A stretch of 64,000 nt of DNA from Butyrivibrio sp. AE3009 (GCF_000420845.1 NZ_ATVS01000002.1:163350-227349), one strand, 5' to 3'. Positions 1 through 8,795 are shown, counted from the stretch's first letter. Translations and numbers: made by a program. The notes: generated by a model not told the origin, from the sequence alone.

Positions 1-209
1 GCATCATGAAGAGAATCAAGTCCAGAGGTATTGAGTGCGTTGTATACGAACCTACACTCAAGGATGATGATTTCTTTAATTCCAAGGTCGTAAGAGATCT
101 TGACAGCTTCAAGAAAGAATGCGATTTTATCATCGCCAACCGTCTCACTCCTGAGCTTCAGGATGTAGTGGACAAGGTATATACCAGAGACCTGTTCGGC
201 AATGAATAA
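1..209 (+). CDS. ugd: UDP-glucose 6-dehydrogenase, C-terminal end (partial)
   Basis: The reading frame is already open at the window edge and ends with TAA at 207-209, so only about the last 68 residues are present. The sequence has the look of the C-terminal UDP-binding domain of UDP-glucose/GDP-mannose dehydrogenases, with the segments [16 protein letters not shown] and VYTRDLFG near the end. The family oxidises UDP-glucose to UDP-glucuronate with NAD+ for capsule and exopolysaccharide synthesis. The Rossmann domain and catalytic Cys lie upstream of the window and cannot be checked. Another nucleotide-sugar dehydrogenase is the only reasonable alternative. Confidence 0.82.
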   Translation, partial: IMKRIKSRGIECVVYEPTLKDDDFFNSKVVRDLDSFKKECDFIIANRLTPELQDVVDKVYTRDLFGNE

Positions 210-221
210 TAAATAAAAATT

Positions 222-309
222 AGGGGCCTGTCCCCATTAACAAACTGTGAACAGCAATGAATATCGCAAGTCTGTGAAGTTCACAATTTGTTGATGGGGA
301 CAGGCCCCT
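222..309. repeat. 88-bp inverted repeat with 31-bp arms (REP/MITE-like)
   Basis: The arms at 222-252 and 279-309 are complementary over 31 positions with two imperfect pairs. Each outer end reads AGGGGCCTGTCCCC or its complement, and the central 26 bases are unpaired. It sits between ugd and the tyrA promoter. There is no T-run after it, so it is not a standard intrinsic terminator, although the RNA hairpin could stop or stabilise ugd mRNA. The GGGGACA...TGTCCCC theme recurs at 9559-9582, which suggests a dispersed palindromic repeat family. Confidence 0.75.
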
Positions 310-314
310 TTCAG

Positions 315-343
315 TTGAATTTGCTACTTTAAAGTGCTATAGT
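315..343 (+). promoter_or_regulatory. Promoter of tyrA-aroA
   Basis: A -35 box TTGAAT (315-320) and a -10 box TATAGT (338-343) are separated by exactly 17 bases, with an extended -10 TGC just before the -10 box. Transcription should start near 350, about 40 bases before the tyrA start. It lies immediately downstream of the 222-309 inverted repeat. Confidence 0.65.
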
Positions 344-392
344 ATAACTTAGAGATACTGAACAATACTGGCTTTTTGGGGGTTATACATAG

Positions 393-1493
393 ATGAACGG
401 CGATATATACGGTTTTGTGGGACTTGGGCTTATCGGAGGCTCTATAGCAAGAGCAATCAGGAACAAGGAGCCTGATTCAACGATAATAGCCTACACACCG
501 CACAGAGAGACTGTTGACACTGCCCATGCGGAGGGCGTTGTTGATAAGCCTCTTTATGAGATAGGAGAAGAATTTCGCAGTTGCGATTATATTTTTCTGT
601 GTGCTCCGGTTGAGATCAATAATGAGAACCTGGAGAAACTGGTGCCATACCTGTCTGAGAAGACAACGATCACAGATATTGGCAGCGTTAAGAACAGCAT
701 CCATGAGGTGGTCAAAAGACTTGGTCTGGAGGACAGATTTATCGGCGGTCATCCCATGGCCGGCACCGAGAGGATAGGCTTTAACAATTCCAAATCAGAG
801 ATACTCAAGAACGCATATTATATCCTGACCAAGACGGATTCAACACAGGAGGAACGTCTGTCAAGATATTACGAACTGGTTCGCATGATAGGAGCTATTC
901 CGCTGGTGGTGCCCTTTGCTCAGCACGATTACATAACAGCGGCGATATCACATGTTCCTCATGTGATATCAGCTTCCCTTGTTAATCTGGTTCATGACAA
1001 TGATTCAGAGGATGAACTGATGAAGACCATTGCTGCAGGAGGTTTCAAAGATATTACAAGAATATCTTCTTCCTCCCCTGTTATGTGGCAGCAGATCTGT
1101 ATGACCAATTCCGGCAATGTTTCGGAACTTTTAAGCAAGTACATAGATTCTCTTTGCGATATTAAGAAAGCTATTGATGATCACGACAAGGACAGGCTGT
1201 TTGAGTTCTTTTCATCTGCAAGAAGCTACAGAGAGTCCTTTATCGAGACCTCCAGCGGGCCGATCAGGACATCCTATGTGGTCAGAGTTGAGATCGATGA
1301 CCAGCCGGGACGTCTTGCCAAGGTCGCAACGCTTTTGTCTGATAACGACATTAACATCAAGAATATCGGTATCGTGCACAACAGAGAATATGAGAGAGGT
1401 ACACTTCGCATCGAACTCCATGACAGGGAGGGACTTGACAGAGCTACCGAGCTGCTTAGGGATAACAGCTACAATATTTATACCAATCATTGA
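393..1493 (+). CDS. tyrA: Prephenate dehydrogenase with C-terminal ACT domain
   Basis: This 366-residue protein oxidatively decarboxylates prephenate to 4-hydroxyphenylpyruvate with NAD+ in tyrosine synthesis. The N-terminus has the dinucleotide-binding motif GLGLIGG (about residues 10-16), and GGHPMAGTE is the conserved substrate-side segment. Residues from about 295 to the end form an ACT domain (VEIDDQPGRLAKVATLL), the usual site of allosteric control by tyrosine. No chorismate mutase domain is fused. It is the first gene of a pair with aroA, whose start lies 23 bases after the tyrA stop, so both share the promoter at 315-343. The identification rests on the clear order of family motifs. 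Confidence 0.93.
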   Translation: MNGDIYGFVGLGLIGGSIARAIRNKEPDSTIIAYTPHRETVDTAHAEGVVDKPLYEIGEEFRSCDYIFLCAPVEINNENLEKLVPYLSEKTTITDIGSVKNSIHEVVKRLGLEDRFIGGHPMAGTERIGFNNSKSEILKNAYYILTKTDSTQEERLSRYYELVRMIGAIPLVVPFAQHDYITAAISHVPHVISASLVNLVHDNDSEDELMKTIAAGGFKDITRISSSSPVMWQQICMTNSGNVSELLSKYIDSLCDIKKAIDDHDKDRLFEFFSSARSYRESFIETSSGPIRTSYVVRVEIDDQPGRLAKVATLLSDNDINIKNIGIVHNREYERGTLRIELHDREGLDRATELLRDNSYNIYTNH

Positions 1494-1516
1494 CGTATAG
1501 CAACAGGAGGATGCAT

Positions 1517-2845
1517 ATGATTGCATTGGAAAAAGCGGCAAAACCCTTAAGGGGTGACGTTTTTGTACCGGGAGACAAGTCGATTTCCCACAGAAGTATT
1601 ATGTTTGGTGCCATATCGGAGGGAACCACCGAGATTACAGGTTTCTTGGAGAGCGCCGACTGCTTGTCAACCATTGATTGTTTCAGAAAAATGGGAATTA
1701 TTATCGATCATTCCATGAGACCCTCCAACGGAGTTCCGGTTATAACTGTTCACGGCAAGGGACTTGGCGGCCTTAATGCGCCTAAGGATACCCTTTACAC
1801 CGGCAACAGCGGAACAACCACCAGGCTCATGTCAGGAATTCTTGCAGCCCAGCCCTTTGACTGCAATATCACAGGCGACAGTTCCATTGAAAAAAGGCCC
1901 ATGAACAGAGTTATGAAGCCCCTTAATCAGATGGGGGCAGACATTACTTCTCTTAGAGGTAACGAGTGTTGTCCTCTTCATATTTCGGGAGGCAAGACTC
2001 TTAGGGGAATTAATTACAGGAGTCCGATAGCGTCGGCACAGGTTAAGTCGGCAGTCCTTCTTGCGGGATTATATGCAGTGGGAGATACGGTTGTGTATGA
2101 ACCGGCCCTTTCCAGGAATCATACGGAAATTATGCTGACAGCCTTTGGAGCGGATATTCATAATGAAGTGGCTACAGACGGCTCCGCAGCTGCAATTCTT
2201 CATCCCGGAATGCCTCTTCACGGAATTAAGATCAATGTTCCCGGTGATATTTCCTCTGCGGCATATTTCATAGCAGCAGCCCTTGTGGTACCCGGCTCAG
2301 AACTTCTTATCAGGAATGTGGGAGTTAACAGCACAAGAGACGGAATTATCAGAGTGCTTGGTCAGATGGGAGCGGATATTACGCTTCTTAATCTTGATGA
2401 GTCCCAGGAACCCAAGGCAGATATCCTTGTCAGATACAGTGAGCTCTCCGGAGGAGCAAACGGCAAATTCGAGATAGGAGGCAAGGATATACCGACTATG
2501 ATAGATGAGCTTCCTGTTGTTGCTGTTATAGCAGCCTGTGCGGATTGTGACACCATTATCAGAGATGCAGCCGAACTTCGCGTCAAGGAGTCCAACAGAA
2601 TAGATGCCGTTGTTGAGAATCTAAAGGCTATGGGCTGTGACATAGAGGCCACTGAGGACGGAATGATCATACATGGCGGCAAGCCTCTTCACGGAGCTGA
2701 TATCAAGACCTATAATGACCACAGACTCGCCATGAGCTTTGCCGTCGCAGCGCTTGCGGCGGAGGGAACAACCAGGATTGTGGACGATCGCTGCGTCGGA
2801 ATTTCATACCCAAGCTTTTTCAAAGATTTGCAGTCTCTGTTATAA
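1517..2845 (+). CDS. aroA: 3-phosphoshikimate 1-carboxyvinyltransferase (EPSP synthase)
   Basis: The protein transfers the enolpyruvyl group of PEP to shikimate-3-phosphate, the sixth step of the shikimate pathway. The start is placed at ATG 1517 because AGGAGG at 1505-1510 lies six bases upstream. Starting at 1490 would overlap tyrA and leave the site unused. The length is then 442 residues, normal for the family. Visible motifs are GDKSISHR (about residues 19-26), the PEP-loop GNSGTTTRLM in the Bacillus-like form, and RVKESNRI in the second half. It is co-transcribed with tyrA, so the two commit carbon to aromatic amino acids. No terminator is obvious after it, but the next gene has its own promoter. 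Confidence 0.95.
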   Translation: MIALEKAAKPLRGDVFVPGDKSISHRSIMFGAISEGTTEITGFLESADCLSTIDCFRKMGIIIDHSMRPSNGVPVITVHGKGLGGLNAPKDTLYTGNSGTTTRLMSGILAAQPFDCNITGDSSIEKRPMNRVMKPLNQMGADITSLRGNECCPLHISGGKTLRGINYRSPIASAQVKSAVLLAGLYAVGDTVVYEPALSRNHTEIMLTAFGADIHNEVATDGSAAAILHPGMPLHGIKINVPGDISSAAYFIAAALVVPGSELLIRNVGVNSTRDGIIRVLGQMGADITLLNLDESQEPKADILVRYSELSGGANGKFEIGGKDIPTMIDELPVVAVIAACADCDTIIRDAAELRVKESNRIDAVVENLKAMGCDIEATEDGMIIHGGKPLHGADIKTYNDHRLAMSFAVAALAAEGTTRIVDDRCVGISYPSFFKDLQSLL

Positions 2846-2905
2846 CGATAATGTTTTAACCACTAGATGTAGTATAAAAATGCTTGTGCAAAACGTCTAA
2901 AATAC

Positions 2906-2934
2906 TTGTTTTAGTGCATCGTTTTTAGTAGAAT
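2906..2934 (+). promoter_or_regulatory. Promoter of the EF-G-like gene
   Basis: TTGTTT (2906-2911) and TAGAAT (2929-2934) are 17 bases apart. This predicts a start near 2941 and a 5' leader of about 70 bases before the ATG at 3013, whose ribosome site GGAGG lies at about 2999-3003. Confidence 0.55.
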
Positions 2935-3012
2935 ATTGTTATGAGATTTTTTGGGGGAAACTTCATATCTCATGAATAATACCCAAAATATTGCAACTGG
3001 AGGACCAAAGAT

Positions 3013-5103
3013 ATGAACGTTTATACAACTGACAAGATTAGAAACGTGGTACTGCTCGGACATGGCGGTGCAGGCAAGACAAGTCTCTCTGAGGCAATGG
3101 CTTACCTGGCAGGTATTACATCCAGAATGGGGAAAGTAGAAGACGGAAATACTATCAGCGATTTCGATAAGGAAGAGCAGAAGAGACATATTTCCATCAG
3201 CACAACAACCATACCGCTTGAGTGGGATGGACACAAGATCAATCTTCTCGACACACCGGGCTTTTTCGATTTTGTCGGTGAGGTGGAAGAGGCTATCAGC
3301 GTAGCAGATGCTGCTATCATAGTGGTATCCGGCAAGGCAGGAATTGAAGTTGGAACAGAGAAGGCTTGGGACCTTTGCGAGAAGTACAAGATTCCCCGCA
3401 TGTTCTTTGTTTCAGACATGGACATCGATGATGTTTCCTACAGACAGGTAGTACAGGATCTTACCGATAAGTATGGTAAGAAGATGGCTCCTTTCAATCT
3501 CCCTATTCGTGAGAATGAGAAGTTTGTAGGTTATGTAAATGTAATTCAGGAGAAGGGCTTTAGGTGGCAGGGCAAGGAAGTTGTTGAGATTCCTGTTCCT
3601 GAATATAATGAGGCCAACCTCAAGCTTTTCCGTGACACTCTTATTGAGTCCGTAGCTGAGACCTCCGAGGAGTTCATGGAGAGATATTTCGGCGGTGAGA
3701 CCTTCTCAGAAGCTGAGATCAGAGCCGCTGTTCGTTCTAACGTTTGTGATGGCTCCATCGTTCCTATCGAGATGGGATCCAGCACTCTTTGTCAGGGTAT
3801 CTATACCCTCCTTGATGATATAGTTAAATATATGCCCAGCCCTGAGAACCGTAAGATGGCAGGCATTAATACCAATACAAATGAGATCTTCGAAGCTGAC
3901 TTTGATTTTGCTAAGCCTAAGACAGCTTTCGTATTCAAGACCATGATCGATCCTTTCATCGGTAAGTACTCACTTATCAAGGTTCGCTCCGGCGTACTCA
4001 AGCCCGATGATCAGATGTACATCGCAGGCAAGGATCAGGATGTGAAACTTGGCAAGCTCTATATTCTTCAGGGCAACAAGGCTACTGAGGTTTCAGAGCT
4101 TCATGCCGGAGATCTCGGTGCTCTACAGAAGCTTGACATTTCTACAGGAGATACACTTTCAACCAAGGCTACTCCTGTACAGTATGCTAAGATGGATATT
4201 TCACAGCCATATACCTACATGAGATATCACGCTCAGAACAAGTCCGATATCGACAAGATTGCGCAGTCTCTTGCTAAGCTTTCAGCTGAGGATCAGACTC
4301 TTAAGGTTGTCAATGATGCCGAGAATCGCCAGACTCTGCTCTATGGTATGGGCGACATGCACCTTGAGGTTGTTCAAAGCAAGCTCCTTAATGTATACAA
4401 GGTTGCCATTGATCTTACCAAGCCCAAGGTTGCTTTCAGAGAGACCATCCGCAAGAATTCCGATGTGGAATACAAGTACAAGAAGCAGACCGGTGGTCAC
4501 GGACAGTACGGACATGTTAAGATGCGCTTCGAGCCTTCAGGTGATCCCTCGACACCTTATGTATTTGATCAGGTAGTCGTAGGCGGAGCAGTTCCCAAGA
4601 ACTTCTTCCCTGCAGTTGAGAAGGGTATAAATGAATCTGTTCAGAGAGGACCTCTTGCAGCATATCCCGTAGTTGGCGTTAAGGCTACATTGTATGATGG
4701 ATCCTATCACCCTGTAGATTCTTCCGAAATGGCCTTCAAGGTTGCAGCATCCGGAGCCTTCAAGAAGGGCTTCATGGAAGCTGGCCCTGTACTTCTTGAG
4801 CCCATTGTATCTCTCAAGGTTACCGTGCCCGACAGCTTCACCGGAGACGTTATGGGTGACCTTAACAAGAGAAGAGGTCGTGTGCTCGGAATGAATCCTT
4901 CACTTACAGGTAAGCAGGTGATCGAGGCCGAGGTTCCTATGATGGAACTCTACGGATATTGCACACAGCTTCGTTCCATGACAGGAGGAAGCGGTGACTT
5001 CGAGTATGAATTTGCAAGATACGAGCAGGCTCCTTCAGATGTTCAGGCTAAGGAAGTTGCAGACAGAGCTGACAAGGTTGCAGCTGCCAACTCTGAGGAA
5101 TAA
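3013..5103 (+). CDS. Elongation factor G-like GTPase (EF-G paralogue)
   Basis: This 696-residue, five-domain translational GTPase resembles the EF-G2 type of factor rather than the str-operon fusA. The G1 motif GHGGAGKT is near residue 16 and G3 is DTPGFFDF. The C-terminal half has the EF-G domain IV and V segments (GGHGQYGHVKM, MTGGSGDFEYEF). The position expected for the G4 motif NKMD reads SDMD, so the Asn-Lys pair that reads guanine is altered. It stands alone between its own promoter and a strong terminator, with no ribosomal protein genes nearby. Paralogues of this kind may act in ribosome recycling or under stress, but the exact role here is not shown by the sequence. Confidence 0.85.
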   Translation: MNVYTTDKIRNVVLLGHGGAGKTSLSEAMAYLAGITSRMGKVEDGNTISDFDKEEQKRHISISTTTIPLEWDGHKINLLDTPGFFDFVGEVEEAISVADAAIIVVSGKAGIEVGTEKAWDLCEKYKIPRMFFVSDMDIDDVSYRQVVQDLTDKYGKKMAPFNLPIRENEKFVGYVNVIQEKGFRWQGKEVVEIPVPEYNEANLKLFRDTLIESVAETSEEFMERYFGGETFSEAEIRAAVRSNVCDGSIVPIEMGSSTLCQGIYTLLDDIVKYMPSPENRKMAGINTNTNEIFEADFDFAKPKTAFVFKTMIDPFIGKYSLIKVRSGVLKPDDQMYIAGKDQDVKLGKLYILQGNKATEVSELHAGDLGALQKLDISTGDTLSTKATPVQYAKMDISQPYTYMRYHAQNKSDIDKIAQSLAKLSAEDQTLKVVNDAENRQTLLYGMGDMHLEVVQSKLLNVYKVAIDLTKPKVAFRETIRKNSDVEYKYKKQTGGHGQYGHVKMRFEPSGDPSTPYVFDQVVVGGAVPKNFFPAVEKGINESVQRGPLAAYPVVGVKATLYDGSYHPVDSSEMAFKVAASGAFKKGFMEAGPVLLEPIVSLKVTVPDSFTGDVMGDLNKRRGRVLGMNPSLTGKQVIEAEVPMMELYGYCTQLRSMTGGSGDFEYEFARYEQAPSDVQAKEVADRADKVAAANSEE

Positions 5104-5120
5104 TTTTACAGTAAGTATCA

Positions 5121-5150
5121 GCCTCCCGGTATTTTCCGGGAGGCTTTTTT
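5121..5150 (+). terminator. Intrinsic terminator after the EF-G-like gene
   Basis: A perfect 9-bp GC-rich stem (GCCTCCCGG at 5121-5129 with its complement at 5136-5144) has a 6-base loop and is followed by TTTTTT. Confidence 0.9.
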
Positions 5151-5236
5151 ACGATGGGGCTTCCCTGCTTTAAATCTTTAATATTTTTTAATATTCTTTT
5201 TGTTATCGATATTTAGTTTTATGTTAATATAAAATT

Positions 5237-7183
5237 ATGGAAAACATTAGATTTCTAGAATACAATTCCATAGGTGAATTTGCGGGACTTCTCATGGCGG
5301 GACTCCTGCTTTTTGTCATGTTGTACACCAAGCCTAAGAGAACCTATGTATACAGATATGTCTTCCAGGGAATAATATGGTCAATTGCAGCCATTTTAGT
5401 GCAGTTGTCCATCGTCATGGTGGCCAATAATCCGGCAAAGCTGTACAACAGATATCTGTTCATGGGACAGCTCATGGTATTTCTCCTTTTGTATAACGGA
5501 ATCCTGTTTTACATTTTTTCCTATGTAAACATGATGTCCATTGTCAGAAGAAAGCAGAGAAAAGAGTTCGTGCTTATGTTTGTGGCTCTTACGCTGGTGT
5601 ACCTGGCAGCCGTCGCCGTTGAGATTGCGTCAAGAGGATTGTATACAGTCAATCTTGATGGAATTGATATAAGCAATTTCACCAGATTTTATTGCAGTGC
5701 AGGCATTATCTGTGCGGTCATCTGCTTCAATGCCAGCATAACCAATAGAAAGAATATCTCCAGAGTTATTTGGCATGCGGTATGTCTTTTTGTTCCAATG
5801 GATCTGATAATCTTGATATCACAGATAATAGGTGTCGGAATTAATCATACCATTTATTCGGCTACGACCTATGTGCCTATCTTTGCGCTGGGGTATCTGA
5901 TGTTCCACAGCGTTCCCTATGATGAGGTCACGGGATGTCAGAGTATATATGCTCTGGATGCATTCGTGTCCAAAAATACAGGCAGAAAAAAATATTATGT
6001 ATCTTATCTTATGGTCTTTTTACCCGGAATTGAGGCTGTATCCAATGACGGAAGTGAAGATACGCTCAAGGGAATTGCCATATGCAGAGCAGTGGAAGCC
6101 ATTTCTCCCCAAATAAGGATGTATAAGATTTCTGACTATAGATATGTGAATATCATCGATACAGACAAGGAAGAGGAATATGAGAACTATTGTCAGCAGC
6201 TGAGGGGGATTTTTGATAATGTAAGGGCCAGTACAGATATTCCTTTTAACTATGTGATGGTAAATGCAGAAGCAAAAGCAGAGCTGGAAAATCCTGTTAA
6301 GGTGAGACAGTTCTTTGAGTTCCTGGCAGGCAGATATAAGGATCAGAACAGCAGCCATTTCTACATGGCTACCACCATGGACTACGATGAATTTGCCGAG
6401 AACTATGAGATCACCACTACGCTGAAGGATATAAGGAATCGCCTTGATCTGATGGATGATAGAGTTCAGGTTTTTGCGCAGCCTATCTACAGCGTTGAGA
6501 CAGGGAGCTTTAGGGTAGCAGAAGCTCTGATGAGACTCAGAATCGGTGACAGGCTGTTTTCGCCTGACAGATTTATACCTCTGGCAGAAAGGATCGGATG
6601 TATCCATGCACTGACCTGTATTATATTGAATAAGGTCTGTGATGCCGTATCTCTTCTGTCTGAGAATTATGATTTCGATGCTATATCCATTAATTGTTCC
6701 TCCAAGGAACTGTCCCAAAAGGATATGACAGAGGACCTTATTGAGATTATCGAAAAATATGATATCGATATGGCCAAGATAAGGCTTGAGATAACTGAAA
6801 GTGCTATGTTTGAGAACTTTGATATGGCAAAGGATAATATGACTGTTCTTACAAAAGCCGGAATTCAGTTCTATCTTGATGATTTCGGAACAGGATATTC
6901 CTCCCTTGAAAGAGTAATGAACTGTCCTTTCAAGACGATCAAGTTTGATAAGACTCTTTTGTACAAGTCTCTTGATGATGATCGTATGGATGATATCGTA
7001 ACCTATATGATAGAAGTCTTTAAAAAGAACGGATTCATCACTCTGGTGGAAGGTGTTGAGGACGAATGCCAGAATCAGTACAGCGTTGAGAGAGGTTTTG
7101 ACTATATTCAGGGATATCATTATGCCAAGCCTGAACCTATCGAAGAGATGAGAAAGTATTTCACAAGGAAGAGTAAATTCTGA
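5237..7183 (+). CDS. Membrane-bound EAL-domain cyclic-di-GMP phosphodiesterase
   Basis: The 648 residues start with about seven hydrophobic segments (to about residue 235), a membrane sensor module. A middle region (about 240-380) looks like a GGDEF fold whose signature is lost: KISDYRY stands where GGDEF would be. The C-terminal EAL domain keeps EALMRL (E429), ITESAMFEN, the DDFGTGYSS loop, KFDKTLL and VEGVE, so phosphodiesterase activity on c-di-GMP is likely. No Shine-Dalgarno site precedes the ATG, and a candidate -10 (TAATAT, 5225-5230) ends only six bases before it, so the message may be leaderless or the start may be further in. It is a single-gene unit between two terminators. Confidence 0.88.
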   Translation: MENIRFLEYNSIGEFAGLLMAGLLLFVMLYTKPKRTYVYRYVFQGIIWSIAAILVQLSIVMVANNPAKLYNRYLFMGQLMVFLLLYNGILFYIFSYVNMMSIVRRKQRKEFVLMFVALTLVYLAAVAVEIASRGLYTVNLDGIDISNFTRFYCSAGIICAVICFNASITNRKNISRVIWHAVCLFVPMDLIILISQIIGVGINHTIYSATTYVPIFALGYLMFHSVPYDEVTGCQSIYALDAFVSKNTGRKKYYVSYLMVFLPGIEAVSNDGSEDTLKGIAICRAVEAISPQIRMYKISDYRYVNIIDTDKEEEYENYCQQLRGIFDNVRASTDIPFNYVMVNAEAKAELENPVKVRQFFEFLAGRYKDQNSSHFYMATTMDYDEFAENYEITTTLKDIRNRLDLMDDRVQVFAQPIYSVETGSFRVAEALMRLRIGDRLFSPDRFIPLAERIGCIHALTCIILNKVCDAVSLLSENYDFDAISINCSSKELSQKDMTEDLIEIIEKYDIDMAKIRLEITESAMFENFDMAKDNMTVLTKAGIQFYLDDFGTGYSSLERVMNCPFKTIKFDKTLLYKSLDDDRMDDIVTYMIEVFKKNGFITLVEGVEDECQNQYSVERGFDYIQGYHYAKPEPIEEMRKYFTRKSKF

Positions 7184-7212
7184 TCTGATATACAAAAATA
7201 CAATGGAACAAT

Positions 7213-7256
7213 AGCCTGCGGCTGTCGGATTTTTTTCGTAACCACGGGCTTTTTTA
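7213..7256 (+). terminator. Terminator after the EAL gene
   Basis: AGCCTGCGG (7213-7221) pairs with CCACGGGCT (7242-7250) with one mismatch and one G-T pair, followed by TTTTT. The loop also contains a T-run after the short hairpin AGCC-TGC-GGCT, so either hairpin may terminate. Confidence 0.55.
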
Positions 7257-7284
7257 ATGTGCTAAAATAGCATTTTTCGCCTTC

Positions 7285-7313
7285 TTGACACGGATGGTAT
7301 GATTGTATACAAT
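7285..7313 (+). promoter_or_regulatory. Promoter of the Re-citrate synthase operon
   Basis: A consensus -35 TTGACA (7285-7290) lies 17 bases before TACAAT (7308-7313). The -10 box falls inside the palindrome at 7296-7319. The promoter also shows that an ATG at 7299 cannot be the real start of the downstream gene. Confidence 0.75.
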
Positions 7314-7319
7314 TATACC
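7296..7319. promoter_or_regulatory. Predicted GntR (FCD-type) operator
   Basis: The perfect 12-bp palindrome ATTGTATACAAT (7302-7313) is extended on both sides by GGTAT and ATACC, giving a 24-bp palindrome with one mismatched pair. TNGTATACNA-like palindromes are the typical sites of FadR/FCD-class GntR regulators, and such a gene lies 1.5 kb downstream in the same operon. It covers the -10 box, so bound regulator should block transcription. Confidence 0.7.
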
Positions 7320-7358
7320 CAAGGTTATTTGTTGAGTTTTCAAGAGAGGTTTTCAGCT

Positions 7359-8795
7359 ATGCAGGATAATAACACATTCCAGAATCGCCCCGTGACTATG
7401 AATGACAAGAATAATCTTCTTCAGATAGAAGAGCACATGTACATTCTTGACGATGTAGTCAAACCTAATGTCTTCAGAAATATGTTTCCTTACGAGGAAG
7501 TTCCCAAGATTCCTTTCAACGATAGAATCGTTCCCCACAACATGCCAAAAGATATATGGATAACAGATACCACCTTCCGTGACGGCCAGCAGTCCAGAGC
7601 GCCTTATACCACGGAGCAGATTGTTCATATCTATGATATGTTCCATGAACTGGGCGGCCCCAACGGTATGATCCGTCAGAGTGAGTTCTTTTTGTACAGT
7701 AAAAGTGACAGAGACGCGGCTCTCAAGTGTATGGAGAGGGGCTATAAGTTCCCGGAGGTAACCAGCTGGATCCGTGCCAGTGAAGAGGACTTCAAATTGG
7801 TTAAGGAGATCGGAATGAAGGAGACAGGTATCCTTGTCAGCTGTTCCGACTATCATATTTTCCTGAAACTTAAGATGACGAGAAGACAGGCTTTGGATCA
7901 TTATCTTAGCATTGTTCGTTCCTGTCTTGAGGAGGGCATCAGCCCAAGATGCCATCTTGAGGATATTACAAGAGCAGATATATACGGCTTCGTTGTTCCC
8001 TTCTGTGTGGAGCTTATGAAGCTTAAGGACGAATATAAGATTCCCATTAAGGTGCGTGCATGTGATACAATGGGATACGGTGTCAATTTCTCAGGTGCCG
8101 TTATTCCCAGAAGCGTACAGGGAATCATCTATGCCATCAATACCAACGCAGGTGTTCCCAGTGAACTTATTGAATGGCATGGTCATAACGATTTTTACAA
8201 GGCTGTTACCAATTCAACCACAGCCTGGATATATGGTTGTTCCTCCGTCAATACATCATTGTTCGGAATCGGAGAGAGAACAGGCAATACGCCTCTTGAA
8301 GCCATGGTATTTGAGTACGCACAGCTCAAGGGCACCCTTAACGGCATGAATACCCAGGTTATCACGGATCTTGCCGAGTACTATGAGAAAGAGATAGGAT
8401 TTACGGTTCCTGCCAACACACCTTTTGTAGGCAAGAACTTCAATGTTACAAGAGCCGGAATCCATGCGGACGGTCTTCTTAAGAACGAGGAGATCTACAA
8501 TATATTCGACACCGAGAAGTTCCTTAGAAGACCTCCTGTAAGTGCTGTTTCAAATACATCGGGTCTTGCGGGAATAGCCCATTGGATCAACGTTCATTAC
8601 AAGCTCAGAGATGAACATTCACTTTCCAAGAATTCACCGCTTGTTACAGAGATCAAGAAGTGGGTGGATCAGGAATATGCAGGCGGACGTGTTACGGTTA
8701 TGACTGATAATGAGCTTGTTAGAGAGATAAACAGGGTTTCTGAGGACTTGGGACTAATTGTAAAAGAAGGGGAGATTCTAGAGGTCTCCAAATGA
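7359..8795 (+). CDS. Re-citrate synthase (HMGL/isopropylmalate synthase-like fold)
   Basis: The protein closely resembles the Re-face citrate synthase of Clostridium kluyveri, which condenses acetyl-CoA and oxaloacetate and belongs to the DRE-TIM metallolyase family rather than to ordinary citrate synthases. Conserved segments are DTTFRDGQQ, GYKFPEVTSWIRA, CHLEDITRADIYGFVVPF, RACDTMGYGV, EWHGHNDFYK, FGIGERTGNTPLEA and NVTRAGIHADG. The start is placed at ATG 7359 (478 residues), with AGAGAGG nine bases upstream; an upstream ATG at 7299 lies within the promoter. Automatic annotation may call it 2-isopropylmalate or homocitrate synthase, but the operon with isocitrate dehydrogenase favours citrate synthesis. 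No aconitase gene is in the window. Confidence 0.82.
   Translation: MQDNNTFQNRPVTMNDKNNLLQIEEHMYILDDVVKPNVFRNMFPYEEVPKIPFNDRIVPHNMPKDIWITDTTFRDGQQSRAPYTTEQIVHIYDMFHELGGPNGMIRQSEFFLYSKSDRDAALKCMERGYKFPEVTSWIRASEEDFKLVKEIGMKETGILVSCSDYHIFLKLKMTRRQALDHYLSIVRSCLEEGISPRCHLEDITRADIYGFVVPFCVELMKLKDEYKIPIKVRACDTMGYGVNFSGAVIPRSVQGIIYAINTNAGVPSELIEWHGHNDFYKAVTNSTTAWIYGCSSVNTSLFGIGERTGNTPLEAMVFEYAQLKGTLNGMNTQVITDLAEYYEKEIGFTVPANTPFVGKNFNVTRAGIHADGLLKNEEIYNIFDTEKFLRRPPVSAVSNTSGLAGIAHWINVHYKLRDEHSLSKNSPLVTEIKKWVDQEYAGGRVTVMTDNELVREINRVSEDLGLIVKEGEILEVSK

Noticed and set aside
6020..7195. 391-codon frame on the minus strand
   Set aside because: It is antisense to the EAL gene, has no ribosome site and no protein-like motif; the plus-strand frame carries all family motifs.
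7299..7358. Upstream ATG extension of the citrate synthase gene
   Set aside because: The ATG lies between the -35 and -10 boxes of the promoter, so it would not be transcribed; ATG 7359 has a proper ribosome site.
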